From contig NZ_QNRK01000007.1 of the NCBI RefSeq assembly GCF_003315135.1, positions 169,765 through 210,498 of the forward strand: 40,734 nucleotides of DNA, in the 5' to 3' direction. A program made the position numbers and the translations under genes. Shown here in pieces: positions 14,035 to 23,389 of the stretch (position 1 is its first letter; each line of letters opens with the position of its first letter). This DNA comes from Roseiarcus fermentans (GTDB lineage: Bacteria > Pseudomonadota > Alphaproteobacteria > Rhizobiales > Beijerinckiaceae). The notes below the pieces were generated by a model, which made no database searches, was not told the DNA's origin, and saw only the letters and a program-made list of their open reading frames with translations.

Positions 14035-16098
14035 CTATCGAAACAGCCACGCCTGGCAGCCCGGATAGTCGTTCCACATGCGCCGCTCCGCGCCGCCCAT
14101 GTCCTTGAAGACATGGGCCAGCCCCTCGCGGCTATAGAGCGAGATGTGCCCGTTGTGCGGCCCCAGGTACCACCAGTCGCGCCCGAGCTGGGCCGGGTCC
14201 CACCAGGCGGTCTGAAAGGCGAAGACGCCCGGCGACTTGAGGTGACGCCGGATCTTGGCGAAGACCTCGCGGGGATTGGGTAAATGCTCGATCACCTCGC
14301 AGCACGTGATGACATCGAACTTTCGCTCTCCCAGGTCCGCGAGGAACCAGTCTTTGCCCAAATGCGGGGCAATGATGTCCGTGCCCCAGACGTTGAGCCC
14401 GAGGTCCGTTCGCCCGGATTGGACAAACGCGCCGGCGCCGCTGCCGAAATCGAGAATCTCGATCTGGTCCAAACGCTTTTGCAGCATCTCGTTCGCCATC
14501 GCGACAAGTCGCAAGGTCTGGGAAACGCGGCCGTACCAGTCGGGGTCCTGCTTGTTCCAGTACTCCTCGTCGTAGATCTCCGTGTGGTCGTCGAGATCCA
14601 GCGCCGGGGTAAAGAGAAAATTGCAGTCGTCGCACTGGTAATACATGCAATCGTCGGGTTCGTCGGGAATCGGGTGGCCGGCCTTCTTGTTGTGAGGCAG
14701 GCCGAACACGACGCGCGACACGCCGCCACAGAGCTTGCAGTTGAGAAGGCGGCGGTCGTCGTCGGCTTCGGCCGAGACGGGCTCGCCGGCGAGTTCGGCC
14801 GCCATCGCATAGGCGCTCTCCGCTTCCGCCGCCTTGCCGGCTTCGTCGAGGCAGCCGCTGATCCGAAGCCATGTTTTCGCGACGCCCGGCCGGATTCGCA
14901 GCGATCGGCGGTACGCTTCGACTGCCTCCAGCCAGCGCTTCGTCTCCCGCGCCCGGTCTGCGATGCGCAGCGCGAGCTCGGCCGCCTCGGTCCGGCGATC
15001 CTCGTCCGGCGCCGCGTCCTCGGCGGGCAGCAGGGCTTCGGCTTGTTCCAGATCTTGCGCGGCGGAGGCGATGTCGTCGCGCGCCAGACCGATCCGGCTC
15101 AGGCGAAGCAGCGTGTCGAAATTGTCCGGATCCAGTTCGACGGACTTACGGTAGGCCCGTTCCGCCTGGGCCGAGTTCGCCTCCAGCCGATCGCCGAGGT
15201 CGCTCCAGAACTTCGCGCCCCTCTTGCCGCTGCCGAAGGATTGTGAATGGTCGAGGAGATCGTCCAGCCAGTCTGTCTCGTCCCCGGTCGCGCCCGCCGA
15301 GAAGTCGGCGAGATGGCTCAACAGCAGGTCGCGGAGTTCCGCGCGTGCGTCCTCGTTCGGCGAGGCCGCCTCGGCGGCGCGCTCGAGATAGTAGGCGGCC
15401 GCGCCGAAGTCGCCCGCGATGAGTCTCAGCCGTCCGAGGTGAAGCAGCACGTCCGAATTGTCCGGGTCGAACTCCAGGCCTCGGAGATAAGCCGTCTCGG
15501 CCGCCTCCGACTGTCCGCTCTCCTTCAGGCAGTGACCGAGCTGAACCCAGATCGGCCCCGCCTCCGGCTGGATGCGCAGGTGCGCCTCGTAGGCGGCGAC
15601 GGCGTCGGCCCACCGTCGCTCGTCCCGCGCCCTGTCGCCCAGGGTCAGGATCTCGCTCGATGCGTCGGAGCGCAGGCGAGGGTCGGCGCCCAGGGCGGGC
15701 GAGGCGACCGCCCGCTCCAGGAATCCGACGGCGGAGGCGGCGTCTCCCATCGCCCCCTTGACCCGGCCGAGGTGAAGCAGGGTGTCGGGATTGGTCGGCT
15801 CGAGCGCGAGCGCTTCGAGATAGGCGTTGCCCGCGTCGCCGATGCGCCCGGCTTCCTTCAGGCAATGACCGTACTGCATCCATAACGGCGCCGCGCCCGG
15901 CTTCGATTGCAAGGCCTTGCCGTAGGCCTCGACGGCCTCGGGCCAGCGTCTTTCGTCCCGCGCCTTGTCCCCCGCCGCCAGCGCGCGCGCCGTCGCGAGC
16001 GCCGTCAGCGGGTTGAGGAGTCGGCTGCGCCGCGCGTTGGCGACCGGCTTCGCGGCTGACGAACCGGCGGCAAGAGGCCCTGTACCCTGCACGGACAT
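14035..16098 (-). CDS. TPR-repeat protein with C-terminal zinc ribbon and methyltransferase domain
   Basis: 687 residues. The first 450 or so are tetratricopeptide-type repeats, with recurring ARDERRWPEAVEAYGKALQS-like units, each followed by P...W...GHCLKEAG...A...Y and a spacer giving DTLLHLGRV. C-terminal to them are paired cysteines (CKLC at 454-457, CDDC at 489-492) and then a class I methyltransferase: EILDFGSGAGAF (547-558), VWGTDI, FDVITCCEVIEHLPNP. The zinc-ribbon plus methyltransferase tail is typical of enzymes acting on sugar nucleotides or glycans, with the TPR part binding a partner. The substrate is not known. It reads toward the second methyltransferase gene. Confidence 0.85.
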   Translation of the reverse strand: MSVQGTGPLAAGSSAAKPVANARRSRLLNPLTALATARALAAGDKARDERRWPEAVEAYGKALQSKPGAAPLWMQYGHCLKEAGRIGDAGNAYLEALALEPTNPDTLLHLGRVKGAMGDAASAVGFLERAVASPALGADPRLRSDASSEILTLGDRARDERRWADAVAAYEAHLRIQPEAGPIWVQLGHCLKESGQSEAAETAYLRGLEFDPDNSDVLLHLGRLRLIAGDFGAAAYYLERAAEAASPNEDARAELRDLLLSHLADFSAGATGDETDWLDDLLDHSQSFGSGKRGAKFWSDLGDRLEANSAQAERAYRKSVELDPDNFDTLLRLSRIGLARDDIASAAQDLEQAEALLPAEDAAPDEDRRTEAAELALRIADRARETKRWLEAVEAYRRSLRIRPGVAKTWLRISGCLDEAGKAAEAESAYAMAAELAGEPVSAEADDDRRLLNCKLCGGVSRVVFGLPHNKKAGHPIPDEPDDCMYYQCDDCNFLFTPALDLDDHTEIYDEEYWNKQDPDWYGRVSQTLRLVAMANEMLQKRLDQIEILDFGSGAGAFVQSGRTDLGLNVWGTDIIAPHLGKDWFLADLGERKFDVITCCEVIEHLPNPREVFAKIRRHLKSPGVFAFQTAWWDPAQLGRDWWYLGPHNGHISLYSREGLAHVFKDMGGAERRMWNDYPGCQAWLFR

Positions 16099-16256
16099 GG
16101 CTGACGCTCCTCATGAGCCCGCAATCGCAGGCAGCCCGGGCCGCAAGCGATAATCAACGCCTTTTCACATTGTTCACAGTCCGGCGCAACCCGCTCCGCG
16201 GCGAACGGCAAGAGCGCCCGGAAGGCCGTCTCGACGCCGCATCCGCGGCGTCGCGG

Positions 16257-16787
16257 TCAATGCCCGTCGAAAGCCATCAGCGAACGCACCTGCACGTCGA
16301 GCTCGGCGAGCTTCTTGGCGCCGCCGAGGTCGGGCAGATCGATGACGAAAATGGCGGCGGCCACGTCGGCGCCGAGCTTGCGCAGGAGTTGCACCGCGCC
16401 GACCGCGGTTCCGCCGGTGGCGATCAGGTCGTCGACCAGCACCACCCGCTCGCCCGGCTGCACCGCGTCCTGGTGCATCTCCATTTCGTCGACGCCGTAT
16501 TCGAGCGAATAGGCGATCCGGACGGTCGTGTGGGGCAGCTTGCCCTTCTTGCGCACGGGAACGAAGCCGGCGGAGAGCTGGTGGGCGACCGCGCCGCCGA
16601 GGATGAAGCCGCGCGCCTCGATTCCCGCCACCTTGTCGATCTTGGTGCCCGCCAGAGGCTGCACCAGTTCGTCCACGGCGCGGCGGAAGGCGCGCGCGTC
16701 GCCGAGCAGGGTGGTGATGTCGCGAAACAGAATCCCGGGCTTGGGATAGTCGGCGATGGTGCGGATCGAACGGGCGAGTTCATACAT
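16257..16787 (-). CDS. apt: Adenine phosphoribosyltransferase
   Basis: 176 residues, the standard length. It converts adenine and PRPP to AMP (purine salvage, cytoplasm). Diagnostic segments are [19 protein letters not shown] (10-28), [19 protein letters not shown] (53-71), [10 protein letters not shown] (79-88) and the PRPP-binding loop [14 protein letters not shown] (115-128). All expected residues are present. It is a single gene with about 430 bp of upstream DNA shared divergently with the FkbH-like gene. Confidence 0.97.
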   Translation of the reverse strand: MYELARSIRTIADYPKPGILFRDITTLLGDARAFRRAVDELVQPLAGTKIDKVAGIEARGFILGGAVAHQLSAGFVPVRKKGKLPHTTVRIAYSLEYGVDEMEMHQDAVQPGERVVLVDDLIATGGTAVGAVQLLRKLGADVAAAIFVIDLPDLGGAKKLAELDVQVRSLMAFDGH

Positions 16788-17219
16788 GGCGGATGCGACT
16801 TCTATACACCCGGGCCGACGGCGTCGAGCCTCCTGACAGTCTCTTGACGCCCCCGGTCCATTTGTCGCGGCGAGCGACTGCCCCGGATTGATCCCGGAGG
16901 GATCGCTCGTCCATCAGGCCGTTCCGGCGGCGCAGGCGGGTCGCTCTTGCTCCTCGCGAGGACGGCGGAAAGCCTCCTCGCCCCGCCAGGCCTTCGCCCG
17001 TCCTTCGCCGTCATGGCGATCCGAACCCGGTCTCCTCGACTCGCGGGTCGCTCCTCTCGACGACGGGTTGGCGGTCCGGAACGGCGCCGCCGCCGCGCCC
17101 GACCGCGCATCCCGCCCGGCGCCTCGATCCGATCGGTCATTGATGAGGCGGCGCCGACAGTGCTAGCGGCGTACACCTCACGCCTTTGCGCTGGGACGAG
17201 AGTGGGCTTCGTCGGGACG
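16788..17219. other. Divergent intergenic region between apt and the FkbH-like gene
   Basis: About 430 bp. The frame of the downstream FkbH-like gene stays open through much of it, but its translation is arginine- and serine-rich with no recognisable fold, so I read it as non-coding. Promoters for both divergent genes should lie here. None is clear enough to place. Confidence 0.5.
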
Positions 17220-19541
17220 ATGACTGTGAAGACTGACATGACGGAGGCGGCGCGCGCGCCGGGCGCAGCCGAACCAGCCCGGACGTTCGACTTCTCGAGG
17301 GGCCAGGGCGGACAAGCCCTGCTCGGCGAGGGATGGTGGGGGCCGGAGCCGTGGGGCGTCTGGTCCTCGGGCCGGGACGCCTCGATTCGCCTCGCCGGCT
17401 TGCAAGACCCGGCCTCCGACGTCGCGCTGACGCTGGAACTGCGGCTTCCCCCGCGACGCCCCGGGGGCAGGGGTCAAGTTTCGATCCGGGTGAATGGAGA
17501 CCTGGTCTTCACCGTCGTCGAGCTTCCGGCGGGTCCGGCACGCATCATGAAGGTCGTCGCGCCCGGGGCGATCTGGAGCAGGGCCGACCCGGCGATCGTA
17601 TCGATCCATTGCGACGACGCATTCAACGCGAAACGGGACGCTGGCCGCGTCGATTCTCGCGACATCGCGGTCGGGCTCATTCGCCTCGCGATCGAGTCCG
17701 TCCCGGTTCGATCGGCGCCGCAGGACGATCCGCTCGCCGTCCGGCAGATGCTGGACGCGCTTCCGGAAGCCATCCGGCTGGTCGTCTGGGACCCCGAGGC
17801 GACGCTGTGGCGCGGGACCGCGACGCAGGGCGGAGCGCATTCCGTCGCCGGGGCGAGCGCGATCGTCGCCGAGTTGGCGGCGCGCGGAATCGTGTCGTCG
17901 ATCTGCGCCAAGGGCGACGCCGACAGCGTGCGGGTCGCCCTCGAGGCGGCAGGCCTGCTCGAAACCGTCGTGTTTCCGCAGGTCGAGCGACTGCCGGTCG
18001 GGGCGAGGCTGGCGAAGATCGTCGACTTGTTTCAGCTCCGGCCGCAATCCGTGCTCTTCGTCAGCGACGATCCCGGCGATCGCGTCGAAGCCGGGCGCGC
18101 CGTGCCGGGCCTGCGCGCCGTTGGGCCGGGCGCGGTTGCGCATCTTCTGGCGCACGCGCGATTCGAGGGCGAACCGGACCCGCGGTTGCGCCGTGTCGCA
18201 CGCGCCCGCCAGGTCGCGACCCGCCGGGCGGCGCAGGCGGAGGCGAGCGACCCGATCGGCTTCCTGCGCCGCAGCAACATCCGCGTGCGCATCGAACTCG
18301 ACCTCGAATCGCACATCGACCGCGCCATCGCGCTCGTCGAGCGGACAGACGGTCTCAATTTCACCCGGCGCCGGCTCCCCGGGGACGACGCGGAAGCGGT
18401 CGCCCGCCAGTTCCTCGTCCTGACCCGGGGCCACGACATCCAGGCCGGCCTCGTCCGGGTCGAGGATGACTACGGCGACTATGGGATTGTCGGCCTCTAT
18501 GTGCTGCGGCAGTCCGTGCGACAGGGGACGGGCCTGCTGCACTACTGCTTTTCATCGCGGACGCTCGGCCTGCGCCTCGAGACCTGGCTGTTCCGCCGGC
18601 TCGGACGGCCGCCCATCGACGTGCGGGGCGAGGTGGCCGCGGACCTGTTCGACGACGGCGTCATCGACTGGATCGGCGAGACCGCGATCGAGGACGGCAA
18701 GTCCGGGATCGCGATCGCGACGGGCGATCGCGACGCCATGCCGGCGATCCTGCTGCGCGGCGGCGAGGAGATGATGGCGGTCGGGCACTATTGCCGCCAG
18801 TTAACCGGAGAAATGGGGGGAGAATATCCGTTCACCCGCGACCGAATCGAGATCCGGACCGACCATTCGATCATGCTTCGGCACGCGATCGAGGCTTTGA
18901 GCGCGCCCTGTCGAGAGGCCGCCTTGCGCCTCGGGTTTCGCGACGAGGATTTCCGGACGCGGCTGCTCGACGACCGCGACAGCGCTTCGATCCGGGTGTT
19001 CAGCTTCTGGAATGACGCCGCCTTGCGTCTTTACCGGCACAAAACCCTGGGGATGGTGGTTCCGTTCGAGGCTTTCCCCGCCGTTCTGTCGATTCCGGAT
19101 CTGACGCAATCCACGCTGGAGACGCTGCGTCCGCAGTTCCACGCCCATTGGATCGCAGACGCGCTGGAAGAGCTCAAGGTCAACTACGAACTCCTCGGCA
19201 CGATCTCCGAATCGCAGTTCAAGGAGAACCTGACGCTGAGCCTCGGGCGAATCCCGAAGGGCGCGCCGGTCTTCGTCGTCGGCTGCAACGCGCGCGTGCG
19301 CTGGCCGAGCATGAAGGAATTCGTGACGCTGGCCGGCCAGGCGGCCGTCAATCAATGGTGCCGCGAGCTTTGCGCGGCCGCCGGACTCCGGTTCATCGAG
19401 CCCGACGAATTCATCCGCGAGGAATCCGACGTGGATCCGATCCGGCCCAATCAGTTCGGCAGGCTGGTCTATTTCCGGATCTGCGCGATCGTCGCCAGGG
19501 AGGCGCGGGCGCGACCGGCGGCGGCGGGACCGGCGCTTTGA
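17220..19541 (+). CDS. FkbH-like HAD protein with N-terminal wing domain and altered catalytic motif
   Basis: 773 residues from the ATG at 17220 (another ATG at 17238 is possible, and no strong ribosome site decides). Residues 35-165 (GEGWWGPEPWGVWSSG...VSIRVNG) resemble the beta-rich domain attached to many glycan-processing proteins. Residues 185-380 are HAD/FkbH-like: VVWDPEATLWRGT, SSICAKGDADSV, VLFVSDDPGDR. Next is a GNAT-like part (IRVRIELDLESHIDRAIALVERTDGLNFT) as in FkbH proteins, then about 250 residues ending FVVGCNARVRW and PNQFGRLVYFRI, perhaps a hydrolase- or acyltransferase-like domain. FkbH proteins load glycerate-type acyl groups. Canonical FkbH reads DLDNTLW. Here the second Asp is Glu (E193), so catalysis may be changed. 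The product is unknown. Confidence 0.8.
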   Translation: MTVKTDMTEAARAPGAAEPARTFDFSRGQGGQALLGEGWWGPEPWGVWSSGRDASIRLAGLQDPASDVALTLELRLPPRRPGGRGQVSIRVNGDLVFTVVELPAGPARIMKVVAPGAIWSRADPAIVSIHCDDAFNAKRDAGRVDSRDIAVGLIRLAIESVPVRSAPQDDPLAVRQMLDALPEAIRLVVWDPEATLWRGTATQGGAHSVAGASAIVAELAARGIVSSICAKGDADSVRVALEAAGLLETVVFPQVERLPVGARLAKIVDLFQLRPQSVLFVSDDPGDRVEAGRAVPGLRAVGPGAVAHLLAHARFEGEPDPRLRRVARARQVATRRAAQAEASDPIGFLRRSNIRVRIELDLESHIDRAIALVERTDGLNFTRRRLPGDDAEAVARQFLVLTRGHDIQAGLVRVEDDYGDYGIVGLYVLRQSVRQGTGLLHYCFSSRTLGLRLETWLFRRLGRPPIDVRGEVAADLFDDGVIDWIGETAIEDGKSGIAIATGDRDAMPAILLRGGEEMMAVGHYCRQLTGEMGGEYPFTRDRIEIRTDHSIMLRHAIEALSAPCREAALRLGFRDEDFRTRLLDDRDSASIRVFSFWNDAALRLYRHKTLGMVVPFEAFPAVLSIPDLTQSTLETLRPQFHAHWIADALEELKVNYELLGTISESQFKENLTLSLGRIPKGAPVFVVGCNARVRWPSMKEFVTLAGQAAVNQWCRELCAAAGLRFIEPDEFIREESDVDPIRPNQFGRLVYFRICAIVAREARARPAAAGPAL

Positions 19542-19737
19542 AGACGGCGAGACCGGGAAATTGCGGAGGCGCGAGGCGGGCCACGCCGACGCGACGGGCC
19601 GGCGGCCCTTCGGCGCGGCTTTCGCAATCAGGCGAGAGAGAAATCCCGCTCACGACGGCTGCCACGGGACGGTTGCGTTTATTCGGAATTTAGGGTATCT
19701 TATCAAAATTCGATAATTCGCCATAAGGTCCCTATAA

Positions 19738-20916
19738 ATGGATCCCCGCACGAATCCCTACGCGCCCGGCGCGGGAACGCCTCCTCCTGAATTGGCTGGC
19801 CGGGACGGGGTGATCGAACAGGCGGCTATCGCACTCGATCGAGTACGCTCAGGGCGACAGGCGCAAAGTCTGATATTTCACGGCCTGCGCGGCGTGGGGA
19901 AGACCGTCCTTCTCAATAGAGTAAGGCAAGACGCAGAGGCGCGCGGAATTGTGGGCGTTCGTATGGAAGCTCCAGAAGGGCGCTCGCTTCCGGCCTTGCT
20001 CGCGCCATCGCTGCGGGCCTCGCTGTTGCGGCTCGATCGAGGGGAAGCCGTCATGGCGGGAGCCCGTAAGGCCTTGGGCGCCCTCGCGGGCTTTATCTCA
20101 AGTCTGAAGGTGAAATACCAAGACATCCAAATAGGGATGGACATCACGCCGCTCGCAGGATTGGCGGACAGCGGTGATCTTGACAATGACTTGGGTGAAC
20201 TCGTGGCCGCTGTGGGCGAGGCAGCCGCCGAGCGACAAACGGCGATTGTTCTTTTCATTGATGAGCTTCAATATGTACCGGAGGATCAGCTTGCGGCGCT
20301 GATTATGGCCTTTCACAATGCAAACCAGTTACAACTTCCAGTCACCATGATCGCAGCGGGGCTCCCACAACTATTGGGTCAAATGGGGCGAGCAAAATCA
20401 TACGCGGAAAGACTGTTCCAATTCGTGTCGATTGACAGGCTCGACCGAGCCGCGGCAACTGTGGCGCTTTGTGTACCGGCCCAGAAGGCTGGCGCAGCCT
20501 TCGATTCTGACGCAGTGGAGGAGATCCTGGCTCAGACCCATTGCTATCCATACTTCTTGCAAGAATGGGGCAAACATTGCTGGGATGAGGCGCGCACCTC
20601 TCCAATGAATCTTGATGACGCGCGCGCCGCAAACGACAGGGCGATTGCCGAGCTTGACGCGAGTTTCTTTCGTGTACGCTTTGACAGATTGACTCCTTCT
20701 GAAAAACGTTATATGCGCGCCATGGCGGAACTCGGTCCCGGGCCACACCGCTCCGGAGACGTGTCAGACATACTTAGAAAAAAGGTAACTACGGTCGCGC
20801 CCACGCGCGCGACGCTTATCGCCAAGGGCATGATATATAGTCCATCACACGGAGACACAGCCTTTACTGTTCCGCTTTTCGACGGCTTTATGAAGCGAAT
20901 CATGAATCGAGTTTGA
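19738..20916 (+). CDS. AAA (Orc1/STAND-like) ATP-binding protein
   Basis: 392 residues. Walker A is GLRGVGKT (49-56), Walker B is VLFIDELQYV (171-180), and a sensor-like VTMIAAGLPQLL follows. The C-terminal 100 residues (RFDRLTPSEKRYMRAMAELG, RSGDVSDILRKK...PTRATLIAKGMI) look like a winged helix. This architecture is widespread in bacteria, often in mobile or defence settings, with no firm function. Composition is more AT-rich than its neighbours, and it starts after a markedly AT-rich leader (19670-19737) that probably holds its promoter (TTTATT...TATCTT). It stands alone and looks like an acquired gene. Confidence 0.85.
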   Translation: MDPRTNPYAPGAGTPPPELAGRDGVIEQAAIALDRVRSGRQAQSLIFHGLRGVGKTVLLNRVRQDAEARGIVGVRMEAPEGRSLPALLAPSLRASLLRLDRGEAVMAGARKALGALAGFISSLKVKYQDIQIGMDITPLAGLADSGDLDNDLGELVAAVGEAAAERQTAIVLFIDELQYVPEDQLAALIMAFHNANQLQLPVTMIAAGLPQLLGQMGRAKSYAERLFQFVSIDRLDRAAATVALCVPAQKAGAAFDSDAVEEILAQTHCYPYFLQEWGKHCWDEARTSPMNLDDARAANDRAIAELDASFFRVRFDRLTPSEKRYMRAMAELGPGPHRSGDVSDILRKKVTTVAPTRATLIAKGMIYSPSHGDTAFTVPLFDGFMKRIMNRV

Positions 20917-21230
20917 TCTGTAGTTAACCGGCTTGTGGGCCGCTGTCCTGACGAACTCGCGAAGGCGTTCGACGCCCGAGGTCGTTCGTTTCTCTGCGAA
21001 GAGCTTGTCTACGGCGTTTCGGAGGTCGACGCAGATCGCCCTCACCGCGCCCCGCGCTTGCAGCGGACGTCGATCCTGCAGACCGGCTCCGGGGACGGCG
21101 CGGACATTGTATCGCGGCCGCACCGGGAGTCGCCAGTCGCCCGGAAAATCCGTCGCAGCCCCTTGATTCGCCACGAAACCAGCTCGGGACCGTCGGGGGC
21201 GGGCGCGACCGTCGGCCGCGCCCGCATCGC
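20917..21230. other. Convergent intergenic region
   Basis: 314 bp between the ends of the AAA ATPase and homospermidine synthase genes. Both strands have open frames, but none has a start, ribosome site or family resemblance that I can support. A short remnant of a lost gene is possible. I see no strong hairpin-plus-T-run terminator. Confidence 0.4.
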
Positions 21231-22664
21231 TCAGCGCACCAGCACGTTCCGGAACTGCCAGGGGTCGCTCTCGTCGATGTCTTCGGGGAACAGGCCCGGG
21301 CGGTTGTCGAGCGGGGTCCAGTCGGTGTAGACGCCGACCACCGGGCCGAGATAGGGCCGCTGCACCTCGAGGCAGCGGCGGAAGTCGAGTTCGTCCGCCT
21401 CGACGATGCCGGCGTTCGGGTTCTCCAGCGCCCAGACCATGCCCGCGAGCACCGCCGAGGTCACCTGCATGCCGGTCGCGTTCTGATACGGGGCGAGGTC
21501 GCGCGTCTCCTCGACCGACAGCTGCGAGCCGTACCAGTAGGCGTTGCGCTTGTGGCCGTAGAGCAACACGCCCAGTTCGTCGATCCCGTCGACGATCTCG
21601 GACTCGGTCAGGATGTGCTGGGCGCTCTGGATCTGGCCGGCGCGGCCGAACAGCTCGTGCAGCGACAGCACCGCGTCGTTGCAGGGGTGATAGGCGTAGT
21701 GGCAGGTCGGCCGATACGCCGCCGCGCCCGTCTCGTCGCGCACCGTATAGTAGTCGGCGATCGAGATCGCCTCGTTGTGGGTGACCAGGAACCCGAACTG
21801 CCCGCGCGCGGTCGGCGTCCAGGAGCGGACGCGGGTGTTGGCGCCGGGCTGGTTGAGGTAGATCGCCGCGCCGCAGCCGGACTCGTGGAAGCCGGCGTTG
21901 GCGGGCGCCCATTTTTCGTGCGCGCCCCAGCCGAGCTCGGCCGGCTGCATGCCCTCGGACAGGAACCCTTCGACCGACCAGGTGTTGACGAACACATTGC
22001 GTGGCTTGGGGGTCTTCGCCCGCTGGGTGTCGCGCTCGGCGATGTGGACGCCCTTGACGCCGAGGCTCTGCGCGAGCTTCGCCCAATCCTCGCGGGTCTT
22101 CGGCTCGGACGGTTTGTCGCCGAGGTCGGCGGCGAGATTCAGCAGCGCCTGCTTGACGAACCAGGACACCATGCCCGGATTGGCGCCGCAGCACGAGACC
22201 GCGGTCGAGCCGCCGGGATTGTTGCGGCGCTCCTCGAGCACCGTCTCGCGCAGCGCGTAATTGGTGCGCGCCGCGTTGTTCATGTCCTTGGAGAAGTAGA
22301 AGCCCGGCCACGGCTCGACCACGGTGTCGATGTAGAGGGCGCCGAGTTCGCGGGCGCAGCGCATGATGTCGAGGGAGGAGGTGTCGACCGACAGGTTGAC
22401 GCAAAAACCCTGGCCCTTACCGGCCTTCAGGTACTTGCCGAGGACGTCGCGGTAGTTGTCGCGGGTGAGGCCGAGGTGGACGAACGTGACGCCGCGCTCG
22501 TCGAGCAGCTTCCGATCCGCGTCGTTCGGGTCGATGACGTAGACATGGTCCTTGTCGAACTCGAAATGGCGCTCGATCAGCGGCAAGGTTCCCTTGCCGA
22601 TCGAGCCGAACCCGATCATCACGATCGCACCCTCGATGCGACCGTGGATTGGCCAATGCGACAT
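21231..22664 (-). CDS. hss: Homospermidine synthase
   Basis: 477 residues from the ATG at 22664, with GAGGAG 9 bases upstream. The enzyme makes sym-homospermidine from putrescine (NAD-dependent, cytoplasmic), the characteristic polyamine of many alphaproteobacteria. It begins with a Rossmann nucleotide loop (IVMIGFGSIGKGTLPLIERH). Family segments are VEPWPGFYFSKDMNNAARTN, SCCGANPGMVSWFVKQALL, NTWSVEGFLSEGMQPAELGW, THNEAISIADYYTVRD, YAYHPCNDAVLSLHEL and YGHKRNAYWYGSQLS. Full length, no disruption. The frame is open 30 codons further upstream, but the aligned family start and the ribosome site favour 22664. Confidence 0.96.
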   Translation of the reverse strand: MSHWPIHGRIEGAIVMIGFGSIGKGTLPLIERHFEFDKDHVYVIDPNDADRKLLDERGVTFVHLGLTRDNYRDVLGKYLKAGKGQGFCVNLSVDTSSLDIMRCARELGALYIDTVVEPWPGFYFSKDMNNAARTNYALRETVLEERRNNPGGSTAVSCCGANPGMVSWFVKQALLNLAADLGDKPSEPKTREDWAKLAQSLGVKGVHIAERDTQRAKTPKPRNVFVNTWSVEGFLSEGMQPAELGWGAHEKWAPANAGFHESGCGAAIYLNQPGANTRVRSWTPTARGQFGFLVTHNEAISIADYYTVRDETGAAAYRPTCHYAYHPCNDAVLSLHELFGRAGQIQSAQHILTESEIVDGIDELGVLLYGHKRNAYWYGSQLSVEETRDLAPYQNATGMQVTSAVLAGMVWALENPNAGIVEADELDFRRCLEVQRPYLGPVVGVYTDWTPLDNRPGLFPEDIDESDPWQFRNVLVR

Positions 22665-22888
22665 GGCGTCGTGCTCCTCGTGAACTCGTTCGACGCCATG
22701 AGCCCGCCTTTGGAAGCGGGCGACCTTACGCGTCTCGGGCCGGGTTAAAGCCACGGCTTTTGCGGGCCGTCAATCCCCGACGGCGCGGGCAAGCCGTTGC
22801 AATTCCGTCATGAAAGGCCATGAGACGGCGGCGCCGCCCGCGCTCCCCGCGCGGACGGCGCCGTCTCGACGATCGAGGGCCGGTGTCG

Positions 22889-23170
22889 TTACGGACCGCA
22901 GACCGCCGTGTAGCGGTTGTTGAAGTCGCGCAGCACCCCGCAGCGGGGCTGCTCGGTCGTCCCGTATCCGACGACCGCCAGCGGCGCGCCGAGGATCATC
23001 AGCGGCGACGCGTCGGACGCCGGGGCCGGCGTGTAGGTGTCTGAGGGGAGGGTCACGCCGCCGCCGCTCGGGTAGGCGCCGCCGTTGGGCGTATAGGTTT
23101 CGGCGAAAGCCGGAAGAGCCGCCAGGGAGAGGGCGGCCGCCGGCAAGAGGGAAATCAGGACCCGTCGCAT
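22889..23170 (-). CDS. Small exported protein of unknown function
   Basis: 93 residues, preceded by a near-perfect ribosome site (AAGGAGG). MRRVLISLLPAAALSLAALP and an AFA cleavage site form a standard Sec signal peptide. The mature part is about 70 residues, rich in Gly, Pro, Thr and Tyr (ETYTPNGGAYPSGGGVTLPS, DTYTPAPASDASP), and ends with two cysteines in CGVLRDFNNRYTAVCGP, possibly a disulfide. No family recognised. It is divergent from the ECF sigma gene 219 bp away, and small exported proteins often belong to NrsF-controlled regulons, but I see no convincing promoter match in front of it. Confidence 0.8.
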   Translation of the reverse strand: MRRVLISLLPAAALSLAALPAFAETYTPNGGAYPSGGGVTLPSDTYTPAPASDASPLMILGAPLAVVGYGTTEQPRCGVLRDFNNRYTAVCGP

Positions 23171-23358
23171 GGGAAAGGCCTCCTTGCTTGCGATCGACGG
23201 ACCAACGAGCCGGCGCGCCGGTTCGTTCCCAAGGGTCGCAGCAAGTTGAAGACGGTCGCCTGGCGTGAAACGACCGCCCGCGCGGGGGTTCGCAGCCACG
23301 ACGCCCTCGTGTTAGACGGGGTCGGGCGCCCGCGCCGCCGAAAGGCGCGGGCGGACCT

Positions 23359-23383
23359 GTAACGTCAGCCGTATCGGAGCGAA
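23359..23383 (+). promoter_or_regulatory. Possible ECF sigma autoregulatory promoter
   Basis: GTAACG, 15 bases, then CGAA, directly upstream of the ECF sigma gene. This resembles the GTAACC-N16-CGAA elements known for Caulobacter SigF/NrsF systems. The CGAA lies only 7 bases before the annotated ATG, so transcription from it would give a nearly leaderless message, or the real start would be downstream. Weak evidence. Confidence 0.35.
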
Positions 23384-23389
23384 GACTGT

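Noticed and set aside
16947-17219. N-terminal extension of the FkbH-like protein to 16947
   Set aside because: The 91 extra residues are Arg/Ser-rich without structure, and the family-like sequence begins after 17220.
21042-21227. Minus-strand ORF after hss as a small gene
   Set aside because: No ribosome site, basic low-complexity translation, no family resemblance.
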